A stretch of DNA of 64,000 nt from a virus. The position numbers and the translations under genes are program-made. Positions 6,953 to 15,426 of this stretch are shown here, one piece after another (the stretch's first letter is position 1; the number at the start of each line of letters is the position of its first letter). The notes under the pieces were generated by a model, which worked only from the letters and a program-made list of their open reading frames with translations, searched no databases and had not been told where the DNA came from. The DNA is taken from positions 1 through 64,000 of IMG/VR virus record IMGVR_UViG_3300009157_000021; one strand, 5' to 3'.

Positions 6953-7588
6953 CTACCACTCCTTCGTGTTTTCTTTAACTCTGGTCAGTTCATCGATGAA
7001 CGCCCGGATCTGTCGGAACGTCGATTCATCGACCTTGTTGAACGTTAGAACCGGGATCTGTGCATCATTGGCATAATCGATCTCGACCTTCATCCCCCGG
7101 CTGGTGTCGAACGCGTAGGCAAAGACGCAGTCGCACTCCTTGAGGATCTCGCAGTCGATGCCGAGAATCTGCCCATCGGTGAGCAGCTTATTGGCATACG
7201 TCAGATGAACGAACTTCTCGGCCTCGCCGGGACAGTAGATATCGAGCTCCGGGAACCGCTTACGAAGCTCATTGGTTGCCAACTTTGCACGTTCACTATT
7301 GGTCATCTGCTCGGCCTTGGTCGCGTCATCAACCTTGCTCCCCCGGATCGGGTGACTCATGTACACCTTGATCGTGGGCCGGACGACTCGATGCTTGAAG
7401 TAGTGACGGACACGGATGGTCATCATGTGGTAGCAGATGTACCACGCGAAGCAGAGTGCATTGCATGCGATCACCACTGGCCAATTGGCGGCGAGCCCGA
7501 AGACGGCGGACACCATCGCCAGTTGCAGAATGATCGACAAGCTGCGATAAACAGTCGCGTTGAACACCACCTCTCTGATCTTCTTCAT
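6953..7588 (-). CDS. Membrane-anchored DUF4406/nucleoside deoxyribosyltransferase-like protein
   Basis: 211 residues with ribosome site GAGGAGA. Residues 10-52 contain two probable membrane helices (YRSLSIILQLAMVSAVFGLA and PVVIACNALCFAWYICYHMM). From residue 72 comes a Rossmann-like domain typical of the nucleoside 2-deoxyribosyltransferase superfamily: VYMSHPIRG, a helical CPGEAEKFVH stretch, then GIDCEILKECDCVFAY and GMKVEIDYANDAQIPVL. Soluble relatives salvage or modify nucleosides; a fusion to membrane helices is unusual. Its placement near nrdJ suggests a role in nucleotide or NAD-like metabolite handling at the membrane, which is inference. Confidence 0.75.
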   Translation of the reverse strand: MKKIREVVFNATVYRSLSIILQLAMVSAVFGLAANWPVVIACNALCFAWYICYHMMTIRVRHYFKHRVVRPTIKVYMSHPIRGSKVDDATKAEQMTNSERAKLATNELRKRFPELDIYCPGEAEKFVHLTYANKLLTDGQILGIDCEILKECDCVFAYAFDTSRGMKVEIDYANDAQIPVLTFNKVDESTFRQIRAFIDELTRVKENTKEW

Positions 7589-7603
7589 CTTTCTCTCCTC
7601 GTC

Positions 7604-8245
7604 TCACCTGGGGTGACGGCAAATCGCCATACCCGGCTGACTCTGAACTGTTACGGTCGGTCGGGTGATCACCGTCCTGGTGACCCTCGACGCCTGATTA
7701 TGTACGATGACCTTGCCTTGAACACTGGCCATGTAGTCAAAGATGCAGCAATATCGATCGGGCAGGTTGTGGTATCCGCGTACCGCCAGGACCCGCTGAA
7801 GTGCGGCTTGATCCCACATGTTGGTGTTCGCCTGACACTGAGCGATCCACTCATTCACGATGTTCATGGTCTCGGGATCGTTGCGTAGCCAAACCGTGCC
7901 GCTGAGCAGTTCCGGTTCGATCGTCTTGCGTCGATATTTGCTGTGGTCAAGCAGGTGTGCGGCGACGTGTACCGCGTGATTCTTATCGAGGTCGTCGAAC
8001 AGCGCTGGGTACCGCAGAAACATCGCATCGACATCAACATAGACGAGATTATCGTTGGGGTGCTTCAACAGTTGTCCCTTGAGGAACGCGGGCTTCGCTT
8101 GTGTGTTCTTCTGCCATGTTCCATGGTCTTCGGTGTGAACGATCTCGTAACGAATGCCGTGGGCAAGCATCGACTGTGCTAGCTTCGCAGCCGACTGATG
8201 ATACAAATCGTGACCGCAGAAATAGGCAGTGACCATCCAAGACAT
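7604..8245 (-). CDS. Glycosyltransferase (GT-A, DxD)
   Basis: 213 residues. A nucleotide-diphospho-sugar transferase fold is suggested by an N-terminal alpha/beta stretch, an acceptor- or donor-proximal AKPAFLKGQLLKHP and the metal motif VYVDVDAMF (D71, D73), followed by SGTVWLRNDPETMNIVNEW, as in GT77/GT8-like enzymes. The start codon overlaps the stop of the HNH gene at 8245 (TAATG). It is the last sugar gene of the cassette in transcription order. Acceptor unknown. Confidence 0.75.
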   Translation of the reverse strand: MSWMVTAYFCGHDLYHQSAAKLAQSMLAHGIRYEIVHTEDHGTWQKNTQAKPAFLKGQLLKHPNDNLVYVDVDAMFLRYPALFDDLDKNHAVHVAAHLLDHSKYRRKTIEPELLSGTVWLRNDPETMNIVNEWIAQCQANTNMWDQAALQRVLAVRGYHNLPDRYCCIFDYMASVQGKVIVHNQASRVTRTVITRPTVTVQSQPGMAICRHPR

Positions 8246-8814
8246 TAGATCACATACTCCATCAAATCAGACTGGGCGTGCGGACAGACGCCACCGTTGA
8301 CGGATCTGCCGCAGTTGCAATTGAAGCACAGGACTTGAAATCCAGACGGAAAATCATTCTGGATCAACCAGTGATAAAAGTCCCTGCCATTACCCCTACC
8401 GACCGAATCACGATGTTTGTTTCCACGACCATCGACATGATCGATGGTCAGGAAAGCCAAACGATCCTCACCACAACAATTACATCGTCCGCCGTAGTGA
8501 TCAATGACAAGACGCTTCACATTCATGCTGCGTTGTCGGGCGTTGACGCGAAAGCCGTCCTGGTGATCGGAGTAGTATTTCCGGCCATACTCGTTCAGGC
8601 GTTTCCGGTTGGCTGATTTCCACCGTTTCATTCGCTTCGCGATCTGCTTGCCATGTTCCTCCCTGTAAACGGAACTACGCAAGCTCTCGCAATCCTTACA
8701 TTCCGCACGAAATCGTGTCTTGCCGGACCTCGTCTTATACTTCCTGAAGTGATTCTCGTCGACCGGCATCGGTCGGAAACACCGCGTGCATTCTCTCGTC
8801 TCGACCTGGTTCAA
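8245..8814 (-). CDS. HNH homing-type endonuclease with N-terminal zinc finger
   Basis: 189 residues from TTG 8814, which has GGAG seven bases upstream. N-terminal CTRC...CKDC finger, a basic helical linker, then the nuclease core YGGRCNCCGEDRLAFLTIDH, HWLIQNDFPSGFQVLCFNCN and NGGVCPH. Close in plan to the nucleases at 2728, 12348 and 45159. It lies between two sugar genes and couples to both, as expected for an element that inserts without breaking the operon. Confidence 0.88.
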   Translation of the reverse strand: MNQVETRECTRCFRPMPVDENHFRKYKTRSGKTRFRAECKDCESLRSSVYREEHGKQIAKRMKRWKSANRKRLNEYGRKYYSDHQDGFRVNARQRSMNVKRLVIDHYGGRCNCCGEDRLAFLTIDHVDGRGNKHRDSVGRGNGRDFYHWLIQNDFPSGFQVLCFNCNCGRSVNGGVCPHAQSDLMEYVI

Positions 8815-8815
8815 T

Positions 8816-9661
8816 TTACATCTCCGCGATTTGCTCGTCGAACTCGGGGACCTCGACCAGACGATTCAGATCCTTGATCGTACCGAGTGTGCGGTCGACC
8901 GCGGGATTCGCCGGGGTACCGGTTATCTGCAGACCGAGATTGAACTTACTGTTGAACATCTGCAGCATCTCGAACTTGCTGACCGGGCTCGGCGAGAACA
9001 CGTGGAACAGACCGTACTTGAACCAACCCTCCCACATGATCCGGTCGACGACCTTGGCGTATTGTGTGGTCGTGATTCCGTTCCACAGGTGGTTGGTGAA
9101 TCCGTTGACCGGTTTGCCCTTTTGTGATTTTGCCCACTCGATCAAACTCACGTTGTTGTGGATCTCTTCACCGACGATGCTCGTCCTGATGGTCATACCG
9201 AGGTCCGTCTCTTCGCCGAGTGACTTGCTACGACCATAAAGGTCATCAACGTCGTGCCTATCGGTCTCGACGTACCCACCCTTGGCCCCGGAGTAGACAC
9301 AATCCGTCGTAATATTAATACATCCAACCGATCTGGCATAACAGAGCGCCGCTAACTCGTGCGGAAACACGCTGTTGATCTTGAGCGTGTTGATGATACC
9401 GGCGGCTTTGATGGCGGGCTTGATGACACCGATGCAATTGACGACGTAGTCGAACTCCTTAATTGGCCAGTTGCGGATGTCCTGCGTGCAGGGGTTGAAC
9501 AGCATGACGCTCGGCACGATTCGCAGGCCAGATGCCCAATTAGTCGCGAACCCGAACGATTCGTGTCGGCAGGTCACCGAGACCTTGTACCCGGCGTCGA
9601 TCAGGTGACGTGTCACCGCGGAGCCAAGCATACCAGTACAGCCAAGAACGAGCACTTTCAT
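8816..9661 (-). CDS. RmlD-like NAD(P)-dependent sugar nucleotide reductase/epimerase
   Basis: About 281 residues from ATG 9661 (AGAGAGG six bases upstream; ATG 9667 overlaps that site). Rossmann motif MKVLVLGCTGMLGSAVT, FDYVVNCIGVIKP, INITTDCVYSG and the catalytic YGRSKSLGE (YxxxK). This matches dTDP-4-dehydrorhamnose reductase-like extended SDRs, which finish deoxysugar synthesis. It shares the cassette with a second SDR (13943), an RmlC/WxcM-like epimerase (12348) and WecB, so it probably makes a dedicated NDP-sugar for the nearby transferases. The exact sugar cannot be told. Confidence 0.85.
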   Translation of the reverse strand: MKVLVLGCTGMLGSAVTRHLIDAGYKVSVTCRHESFGFATNWASGLRIVPSVMLFNPCTQDIRNWPIKEFDYVVNCIGVIKPAIKAAGIINTLKINSVFPHELAALCYARSVGCINITTDCVYSGAKGGYVETDRHDVDDLYGRSKSLGEETDLGMTIRTSIVGEEIHNNVSLIEWAKSQKGKPVNGFTNHLWNGITTTQYAKVVDRIMWEGWFKYGLFHVFSPSPVSKFEMLQMFNSKFNLGLQITGTPANPAVDRTLGTIKDLNRLVEVPEFDEQIAEM

Positions 9662-9681
9662 TTTCATCCTCTCTGATGGTA

Positions 9682-10173
9682 TTACAACACCATCGTTCTC
9701 TGATGCCACTCAAAATCCCGGTCGGCGGGACGGTAATCATCAGTCCTGCAATAGTGTCGCGGCCAGTAACCGTACCGAGCCCAGAACAGAAAGTCCGATA
9801 ACGTGCGGACGACGTACCGGCGTAGGTTTGCGATACTCACAGGCTTTCTCCTTTGTCGGGGGAGCCATTCGGCTTTGTTTCCCCCTGCGTCCGGGGGCGT
9901 CAGGCGACCTGCTGCATATAGCCCAGCCTTGAGCTCGTCCGTGAGCTTCGAAAGCTCCCACGGGTGTCTGCCGCCGGAAAGATACTCGGAGTCGATCCAG
10001 ACGCCCCAACAGCCTACGGATGACACGTTCGGCTGCTCGGGATCATTCCTACCGACCTCGTAGGATAGGCCGACGACCTTACACACCTTTCCGGTCAGGT
10101 CGTCGTAGACCTCCTCGTCGACCTCGAATGGTTGTACAAGTATGGTAATTTCCATCGTGATTATCTCATCCAC
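9682..10173 (-). CDS. Hypothetical protein
   Basis: Up to 163 residues. The start is uncertain: GTG 10173 overlaps the upstream stop and ATG 10155 follows GGATGAG. It begins EITILVQPFEVDEEVYDDLT, a small beta-rich segment, contains VGCWGVWIDSEYLSGGRHPW, and has a basic C-terminal third (NLRRYVVRTLSDFLFWARYG). No recognisable family. It lies inside the sugar cassette between a zinc-knuckle protein and the RmlD-like reductase. Confidence 0.65.
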   Translation of the reverse strand: MDEIITMEITILVQPFEVDEEVYDDLTGKVCKVVGLSYEVGRNDPEQPNVSSVGCWGVWIDSEYLSGGRHPWELSKLTDELKAGLYAAGRLTPPDAGGNKAEWLPRQRRKPVSIANLRRYVVRTLSDFLFWARYGYWPRHYCRTDDYRPADRDFEWHQRTMVL

Positions 10174-10409
10174 TCATCGAACGTAATGTGTCGACCACAC
10201 CGACGACACCACAACCTATTTATGTCCTTATTAAAATCCACAGATCGATTATGACCGAATAACCGGCAAATGGGTCTACCGACAACGACATCCTTTAACT
10301 GCATGGCAAGGCACTTTGACCACAGTTTAAGGGTTTCCCACCGAACCAACCATCGTAGTTTCCTATCCCTCCTTAGCTCTTCTTCAATCCGTTTCATGAA
10401 ATCGATCAT
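10161..10409 (-). CDS. Small zinc-knuckle protein (DUF1660-like)
   Basis: 82 residues coupled to wecB by ATGA. An amphipathic basic N-terminal half (MKRIEEELRRDRKLRWLVRW) is followed by ICRLFGHNR...LWCRRCGRH, the spaced Cys/His pattern of small phage DUF1660-type zinc proteins. Role unknown. Confidence 0.7.
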   Translation of the reverse strand: MIDFMKRIEEELRRDRKLRWLVRWETLKLWSKCLAMQLKDVVVGRPICRLFGHNRSVDFNKDINRLWCRRCGRHITFDEWMR

Positions 10410-11494
10410 AACTCCGCCTTCAAGATGTCAACGATCTGCTGCGACGTGGTGCCGTCGCCAAGCCAGGACGCGGACATCGTGTTTATACCGCCGAGTGCAC
10501 CATCGAGCCAGTTGAAACTCCCCTGCCAGTCACTGGCAACGTGTAGCAGGTATGAGCAGTTGGCGCTCATACTCTGGGGTCGCTCGGTGTAATCGCGGGG
10601 CACGATGACCGGGGCGCCAAGGATGGCGGGCTCCTCCTGGGCGGTGCCGCTGTCCGAGATCATGAACAGACTGTTGTACTGGGCGGCCAGGAACTGCTTG
10701 TACGACATGAGCGGCACGATCTCGACCCAGTCCTGCTGCAGCGTGTCCATCATCCGGAACTTCATCATGTATTCGATGGTCCGATTGAACCGCAGGAACT
10801 TGACCGGTACCTTGTACTCACGGCTGCAAGCCGCGGCGTAGCCAAAGATCGAGTGCAGGCGGTTGATATCCTTGAAGTTCTCGGGACGATGAATGTCGAG
10901 CAGGATGTAGTCGCCGGCCTTCTTGGTCTGCAACAGCGAGTCACCGTACTTATGGGCGACCTCGACGATGGTGTTGCCAACCACGTGAATGCCATTGAAG
11001 ATGTTCTCACGACGGAGATTCGCCGCGTAGTCGTCGTGATAGACGAACAGGTGGTCGCTGCAATGGTCGCAGACCGTGCGGTTGATCTCTTCGAGCATGC
11101 GTCTGTCGCCCGACCTCATACCGGCCTCGATATGACCAACGCGGTAGCCCTCCTTCTTGAGGGACACCGAGCACACGACGCTGTTGCTGTCACCCAGGAA
11201 CAGGATGATGTCCGGGTGAATGCCCTGTCTACCGATCACATCATCGAGCAGCTTAACGGTGACCTCACCCGCAACCTGGTAGTGCGTCTTGCCGGGACCA
11301 CCAGCAAGCAGGTTGATGTCAGGCTCGCGAATGTCGAGCTCCTCGAAGAACACGTCGGATAGGTTGCGATCGAAGTGCTGACCACTGCGAACAAGCACGT
11401 GCCGAAAACCGGGCTCGGCGTCGAGCCTGCGGAAAATCTCGCTCATTCTTATCATGTCTGGTCGAATACCAACCACCGTCATCACTGTTGTCAT
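10406..11494 (-). CDS. wecB: UDP-N-acetylglucosamine 2-epimerase (WecB family)
   Basis: 362 residues, close to the usual length. N-terminal VVGIRPDMIRM, FLGDSNSVV, VGHIEAGMRSGDRRMLEEIN, the HRPENF loop and the C-terminal ISDSGTAQEEPAILGAPVI are hallmarks of non-hydrolysing UDP-GlcNAc 2-epimerases, which make UDP-ManNAc. The usual Thr of MTVxGTRPE is changed (MTVVGIRPD), and GDTNT reads GDSNS, so the donor may be a related sugar. Starts in a TAATG overlap with the glycosyltransferase-like gene upstream. Confidence 0.88.
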   Translation of the reverse strand: MTTVMTVVGIRPDMIRMSEIFRRLDAEPGFRHVLVRSGQHFDRNLSDVFFEELDIREPDINLLAGGPGKTHYQVAGEVTVKLLDDVIGRQGIHPDIILFLGDSNSVVCSVSLKKEGYRVGHIEAGMRSGDRRMLEEINRTVCDHCSDHLFVYHDDYAANLRRENIFNGIHVVGNTIVEVAHKYGDSLLQTKKAGDYILLDIHRPENFKDINRLHSIFGYAAACSREYKVPVKFLRFNRTIEYMMKFRMMDTLQQDWVEIVPLMSYKQFLAAQYNSLFMISDSGTAQEEPAILGAPVIVPRDYTERPQSMSANCSYLLHVASDWQGSFNWLDGALGGINTMSASWLGDGTTSQQIVDILKAEL

Positions 11495-12351
11495 TAGAAG
11501 AAGCTCCGTTTCTGGTTGCTCTGCTGCGGCACCAACGCGTGAGGGACAACCGACGGATGAATCATGGATTCATCGTTGTTGCGGAACCGCATGCAGGCAT
11601 TACTGTGCATCTGTTGGAAACTGGCGAACGGCCGGAACATCTTGGTACCAGGCTTGACATAAATGGCGACCTGCTGACTACGGTCATACTGCAGATCGAA
11701 CCACGCATTCGTGAAGCCGATCTCGATACCAATGTCGTGGTAATGCTGCATGCCGTAGTTCATCAGGCTGGTGAAGACCTCGGTCGGTACCATCGCGACC
11801 GGGAAGTTCAGGTAATACTCGTCGCGGATCTTCGGACCCTTGACCATGAACTCCTCACCGCCGATCTCGTGCCAATTCTGCTTGTCGTTAATGAACGCGA
11901 AGCGCTGGGGCCGATCTGCGGATTCGATGAAACCGGGCACGTTGAGCAGGTTCTCCTGATGAACGTGCGTGTTGTAGCAGATCCATCGAACCGGGGTCTG
12001 CGTGAACAGAAAGTCCGAGATGTCCCGCGGCATGATCCGCTCGACGAATACATGATCTTCACAGTAAAGCAGGGTGTCCTCATCGACCAGTGCCAGACCC
12101 CGCTGGATGTTATTGATCATTGCACGGTGCCCGGTACACTCGCCGGTGACCACCTTGAAGCCCAACTCGTGGGCGGCCGGGACCAGAATCGGACGGGCGC
12201 TGTGGCCATTAAGATCCGGCTGCAGATCAATGGATAGAATGTACTTGTCGACCTTGAGCTCGCCCGCTGCGAAGACATCACGCATCGCACGCAGCGTCAT
12301 CTCGGTCCGGTGCGGCAGGTCGGTGGTGATCATCAGACAGGCAGTGCTCAT
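11494..12351 (-). CDS. Glycosyltransferase-like protein
   Basis: 285 residues from ATG 12351 (ATGA overlap with the HNH-epimerase gene). It opens with STACLMITTDLPHRTEMTLR and contains GHRAMINNIQRGLALV and TLLYCEDHVFVE, a layout like GT-A transferases whose acidic residues replace a classic DxD. Then VRWICYNTHVHQENLL and ACMRFRN near the end. Flanked by wecB and the epimerase fusion, so a sugar-transfer role is likely; the family is not certain. Confidence 0.6.
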   Translation of the reverse strand: MSTACLMITTDLPHRTEMTLRAMRDVFAAGELKVDKYILSIDLQPDLNGHSARPILVPAAHELGFKVVTGECTGHRAMINNIQRGLALVDEDTLLYCEDHVFVERIMPRDISDFLFTQTPVRWICYNTHVHQENLLNVPGFIESADRPQRFAFINDKQNWHEIGGEEFMVKGPKIRDEYYLNFPVAMVPTEVFTSLMNYGMQHYHDIGIEIGFTNAWFDLQYDRSQQVAIYVKPGTKMFRPFASFQQMHSNACMRFRNNDESMIHPSVVPHALVPQQSNQKRSFF

Positions 12352-13205
12352 CGGAAGTTGTCCTCCCAAATGTTCCATTTATCCCACGAAAATCTGGTAT
12401 CATCCCCCTTTGATTCTTCCAACGTAGAGGTGGAGAAGAACTGGATGATTCCAGTAGCGGTTAGATTCATGAAACCATTTGCGTACCCACTCGGGACGAA
12501 CAACAATTTTGGTTGCTTATCTGACAACACGAATTTATCGACCTTCTCAGTTTCAAGGTTAACGGCACCAAACAGGAACGTGCCGTCGATAACAAACGCG
12601 AATTTACACTCAACGTTGTGTGCGTGCCACGCCCTAATCATGCCAGGCTTCTCATGATAAACAGTGTAGATTCGTCTGATATTCCTCATGTTGAAGTCAT
12701 TCACGAACGCAATCGAACCACGATCATCGATAAATAGATTGCCATTGATGACTTGAGGAATGTTGGCGGGAATCCTAACAGCCCCGCCAGCGTGCGGACA
12801 TATGCCACCGTTCACTTGTCTTCCGTCGTTACAATTGAAGCACAGAACCTGAAAGTCCGGTGGAAAGTCATTCCGAATCAACCATCTGTATACAGCGTGA
12901 CCACCATGACCAATTTCCTTCCTATGCTTCGTGCCACCACCGTTAATGTGGTCGATGGTTAGGAACTGCAACCGGTCCTCACCACAGCAGGCACATCTAC
13001 CGCCGTAATGAGCCATCACCATAGACTTAGTTTCCTCAGCAACCTTCCTATTTCTCGATCGAATCGAATCTTTGTGATCGTCTCTCCAAGTCTTCCAACA
13101 TGTCTTACATACCGACGCCAGGCCATACTTTCCACCATCCGACTTATGGAAATGGTCGGTGTCAGCCGGTTGTTCTACATTACAACGTGTGCATGTCTTT
13201 ACCAA
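12348..13205 (-). CDS. HNH endonuclease fused in frame to a WxcM/RmlC-like sugar epimerase
   Basis: 285 residues, one uninterrupted frame from TTG 13205 (GAGAGGG nine bases upstream). Residues 1-135 are a complete HNH element: CTRC...CKTC finger, YGGRCACCGEDRLQFLTIDH, WLIRNDFPPDFQVLCFNCN, NGGICPH. From about residue 142 begins a cupin of the dTDP-sugar 3,5-epimerase/WxcM type: NGNLFIDDRGSIAFVND, RAWHAHNVECKFAFVIDGTF, FVPSGYANGFM. No ATG, GTG or TTG with a ribosome site is seen at the junction, so the epimerase seems to depend on the fusion. Ends by ATGA overlap with the next transferase. Confidence 0.82.
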   Translation of the reverse strand: MVKTCTRCNVEQPADTDHFHKSDGGKYGLASVCKTCWKTWRDDHKDSIRSRNRKVAEETKSMVMAHYGGRCACCGEDRLQFLTIDHINGGGTKHRKEIGHGGHAVYRWLIRNDFPPDFQVLCFNCNDGRQVNGGICPHAGGAVRIPANIPQVINGNLFIDDRGSIAFVNDFNMRNIRRIYTVYHEKPGMIRAWHAHNVECKFAFVIDGTFLFGAVNLETEKVDKFVLSDKQPKLLFVPSGYANGFMNLTATGIIQFFSTSTLEESKGDDTRFSWDKWNIWEDNFR

Positions 13206-13209
13206 AGTA

Positions 13210-13644
13210 TTATTCCCTCTCCGGCTTCATCTTGTCCTGTGTGTCACCAATATCAATCGGACCAATGAGATCACAGAAACGAATGGGGTGATCATTTAGA
13301 ATCCGAAACCGGCTTAACGTCGCGAAACCCTTCTGCGAAAGATCCAATGATTGCGTCTCAGGGATAACGATTGGGGTGTATTGAAACGGATTAACATTAG
13401 TTCGCTCCCGAACTCCATTGCTCTCCTCCGCCAACCGATCAATATCCTCCCAGTCTATATGCCGGGTCGTGGTACCATGCAACCACTTCACATCCTTGAT
13501 GACCCATTTGGTGGATATCCAGCGAGTATATACCAACAGTCGAAGAAGATTACGGATCGGTTGATGGTAGAACTGATCGACCGGCCAACCGTTCTTGTCA
13601 AGGAAGTAAAACCGGACCTTCGGTACGTTATGCGGGCACCACAT
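13210..13644 (-). CDS. Hypothetical protein
   Basis: About 144 residues from ATG 13644, nine bases after GGAGG. Begins WCPHNVPKVRFYFLDKNGWP and has Trp-rich stretches (WISTKWVIKDVKWLHGTTTR) plus IDWEDIDRLAEES. No known fold recognised. Sits between a small unknown gene and the HNH-epimerase fusion, inside the sugar cassette. Confidence 0.6.
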   Translation of the reverse strand: MWCPHNVPKVRFYFLDKNGWPVDQFYHQPIRNLLRLLVYTRWISTKWVIKDVKWLHGTTTRHIDWEDIDRLAEESNGVRERTNVNPFQYTPIVIPETQSLDLSQKGFATLSRFRILNDHPIRFCDLIGPIDIGDTQDKMKPERE

Positions 13645-13900
13645 TCTGCACAACCTCCGTCACGTTCAGGTCAACCATCTCTACCTCAAGACTCTTCTGA
13701 TGGACCGAGACCGCTCCGCAGCGAATGTCGGAGCAGTACCGCACGTCCTCACGCAGAACCACGCCGGGCTGTGTGAAGAGCTCGCCCTTGTCCAGGCTCA
13801 ACACCTGGTACACATCCGGCTTGCCAACGAACTTGAACGTACTTCCGGATGCAAGATCACCAAGAGTTCTACGATCACGCTCGAATATCTGTAGTCTCAT
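13628..13900 (-). CDS. Small hypothetical protein
   Basis: 90 residues from ATG 13900, with AAAGG seven bases upstream. Sequence RLQIFERDRRTLGDLASGST, then VYQVLSLDKGELFTQPGVVL, and a C-terminal VDLNVTEVVQNVVPA. It looks like a small beta-barrel or SH3-type domain. The 3' end overlaps the next gene. A TATAAC string lies upstream at 13923-13928. Confidence 0.6.
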   Translation of the reverse strand: MRLQIFERDRRTLGDLASGSTFKFVGKPDVYQVLSLDKGELFTQPGVVLREDVRYCSDIRCGAVSVHQKSLEVEMVDLNVTEVVQNVVPA

Positions 13901-13922
13901 TATTCGACCTTTCATTTCGGCC

Positions 13923-13928
13923 GTTATA
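13923..13928 (-). promoter_or_regulatory. Candidate -10 element TATAAC
   Basis: On the - strand the gap 13901-13942 reads CGCAGTATAACGGCCG before the AAAGG ribosome site. The CAGTATAA core equals that at 2182 (+). There is no convincing -35, so the support is only the shared string and its position in a gap. Confidence 0.25.
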
Positions 13929-13942
13929 CTGCGGGCCGTCGG

Positions 13943-14890
13943 TCAGAACGGCGACTTGTGTCCCCTGAGATATTGCTCGTTGCTGTAGATCGGGTCTTCG
14001 GGGTCTCTGATTCGATCCTGTCTGATGACATCGACGATCTGCTTGATGCCGCGGTCGATGTTCCACCGGGGCTTCCAGCCATGGGCCGCCCACTTGTCCG
14101 TCTTAACCCGGTAGTTGCGAAGATCCTCGAACTTCATATCGACCTTCTCGACCTTGCAACCCGGCACGATTCGCTGAATCGCATCGGCGATCTCGTGAAT
14201 CTGTCTGTTCTCACTGGCCAGGTTGTACAGGCCGGAGATTCCATGGTCAAGACCGTGCTCCATGGCCTTACAGACATCTCTGACGTGCAACAGCGGCCTC
14301 CACTGTTCACCGCCGTTGACCCGCAGCGTCTCACCCTTGGCGGCCTTCTTCGCCAGAATGTTGACAACGAGATCAAGACGGATGCGGCTGTGCTCGTCGC
14401 CCAGACCGTACAGGGTGCCAAGGCGGAACACCAGAGCATCGGGCCGATTGGTTACGATGTACTGCTCGGCGGCAAGCTTGGTCTCGCCGTAGATCGACAG
14501 CGGCCGGGGCTCAGCCGTCTCGTCGATCAGATCGTTGTTGACGCCGTACACCGAGCAGGTGGACGGGAACACGATCCGACCATCGTAGTGATCAACCATC
14601 CACTTGGTGGCGTCCTCGTTGATGGCTCGTGTTATGAACCGATCGGCGGCACACGCACCATCGCCGACGACAGCAGCGAGCCAAACGACGGCCTCGTACT
14701 GTGGCAGGATCTTGGCGAGCTTCTCGTAGTCCCGCACGTCGCCACGAATGAACGACACTTCTTTCAGAAATCGAGCCTCGTACGCGAGAGCATCATAGAC
14801 CGTCACGTCATATTGGAGCGCCCTCAGATAATCGGTCAGGTAACCACCGACGTAACCAGCGCCACCAACGATCAGAACCTTCATTCTCAT
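13943..14890 (-). CDS. NAD-dependent epimerase/dehydratase (extended SDR)
   Basis: 315 residues, coupled by ATGA. Rossmann VLIVGGAGYVGGYL, VSFIRGDVRDYEK, VVWLAAVVGDGACAADRF, VFPSTCSVYG and the catalytic YGETKLAAEQY. The C-terminal half carries RPLLHVRDVCKAM and GLYNLASENRQIHEIADAI. This fits NDP-sugar epimerases/dehydratases, with C4 epimerase or 4,6-dehydratase as the main options. Probably the first dedicated step of a sugar made for the cassette's glycosyltransferases. Confidence 0.87.
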   Translation of the reverse strand: MRMKVLIVGGAGYVGGYLTDYLRALQYDVTVYDALAYEARFLKEVSFIRGDVRDYEKLAKILPQYEAVVWLAAVVGDGACAADRFITRAINEDATKWMVDHYDGRIVFPSTCSVYGVNNDLIDETAEPRPLSIYGETKLAAEQYIVTNRPDALVFRLGTLYGLGDEHSRIRLDLVVNILAKKAAKGETLRVNGGEQWRPLLHVRDVCKAMEHGLDHGISGLYNLASENRQIHEIADAIQRIVPGCKVEKVDMKFEDLRNYRVKTDKWAAHGWKPRWNIDRGIKQIVDVIRQDRIRDPEDPIYSNEQYLRGHKSPF

Positions 14891-15426
14891 TTGACTGCCT
14901 CCACATAAAGCGACGTACCGGCATGGCCAGGGTTGTCACAACCATCAAAGTCCTGGTAGTGAAGTCCAAAGCCCATGCGTTGAATACCACGGAATCCGAC
15001 CCTGCGAAGCAGATCGGCCATCGAATACCAGTTGAAGCCGAAGACGTGATTCATGCAGACATTGCCGTCCTTGTCGAGCGTCGGATTGAACCACCAACCC
15101 ATACAACCGGCAAGACGACCCGGACAACCGTCGCCGCGATGCAGGATGTAGTCGTCGATAGCGATGTCCATGTTCGGCACCACGACCCGGATTCTGGCGT
15201 TTGGCTTCATCACCCGATACATCTCCGAGACTACGAAGTCGTGCCGCCACGGCCAAATGTGCTCGATGACGTGCGAGCAGTAAACGGCGTCGGTGACATT
15301 CTCACCCCATGGCAGGGGCGTCGTCGAGATGTCCTGCTGCACGTCGGCACCGGCGAGAAGATCGACGCACGTCCAGCCGGACGGGAACCGTGTGATTGTC
15401 TGCTGTCCACCGATGTTCAGTTTCAT
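14887..15426 (-). CDS. SAM-dependent methyltransferase
   Basis: 179 residues from ATG 15426, overlapping the previous stop. KLNIGGQQTITRFPSGWTCV and DLLAGADVQQDISTTPLPW lead to AVYCSHVIEHIWPWRHDFVV and MKPNARIRVVVPN, the usual order of a Methyltransf_11-type class I enzyme (SAM site, then HxIEH after beta-4). Such proteins are common in surface polysaccharide clusters. Substrate not determinable. Confidence 0.8.
   Translation of the reverse strand: MKLNIGGQQTITRFPSGWTCVDLLAGADVQQDISTTPLPWGENVTDAVYCSHVIEHIWPWRHDFVVSEMYRVMKPNARIRVVVPNMDIAIDDYILHRGDGCPGRLAGCMGWWFNPTLDKDGNVCMNHVFGFNWYSMADLLRRVGFRGIQRMGFGLHYQDFDGCDNPGHAGTSLYVEAVK

Noticed and set aside
12348-13205. Intein in a sugar gene
   Set aside because: No N-extein, no splicing-block residues and no C-extein Cys/Ser/Thr junction; it is a nuclease followed by an epimerase domain.
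13958-14908. A 316-codon + strand frame opposite the SDR epimerase gene
   Set aside because: The - strand frame carries clear Rossmann and YxxxK motifs; the + frame shows none and breaks the uniform - strand operon.
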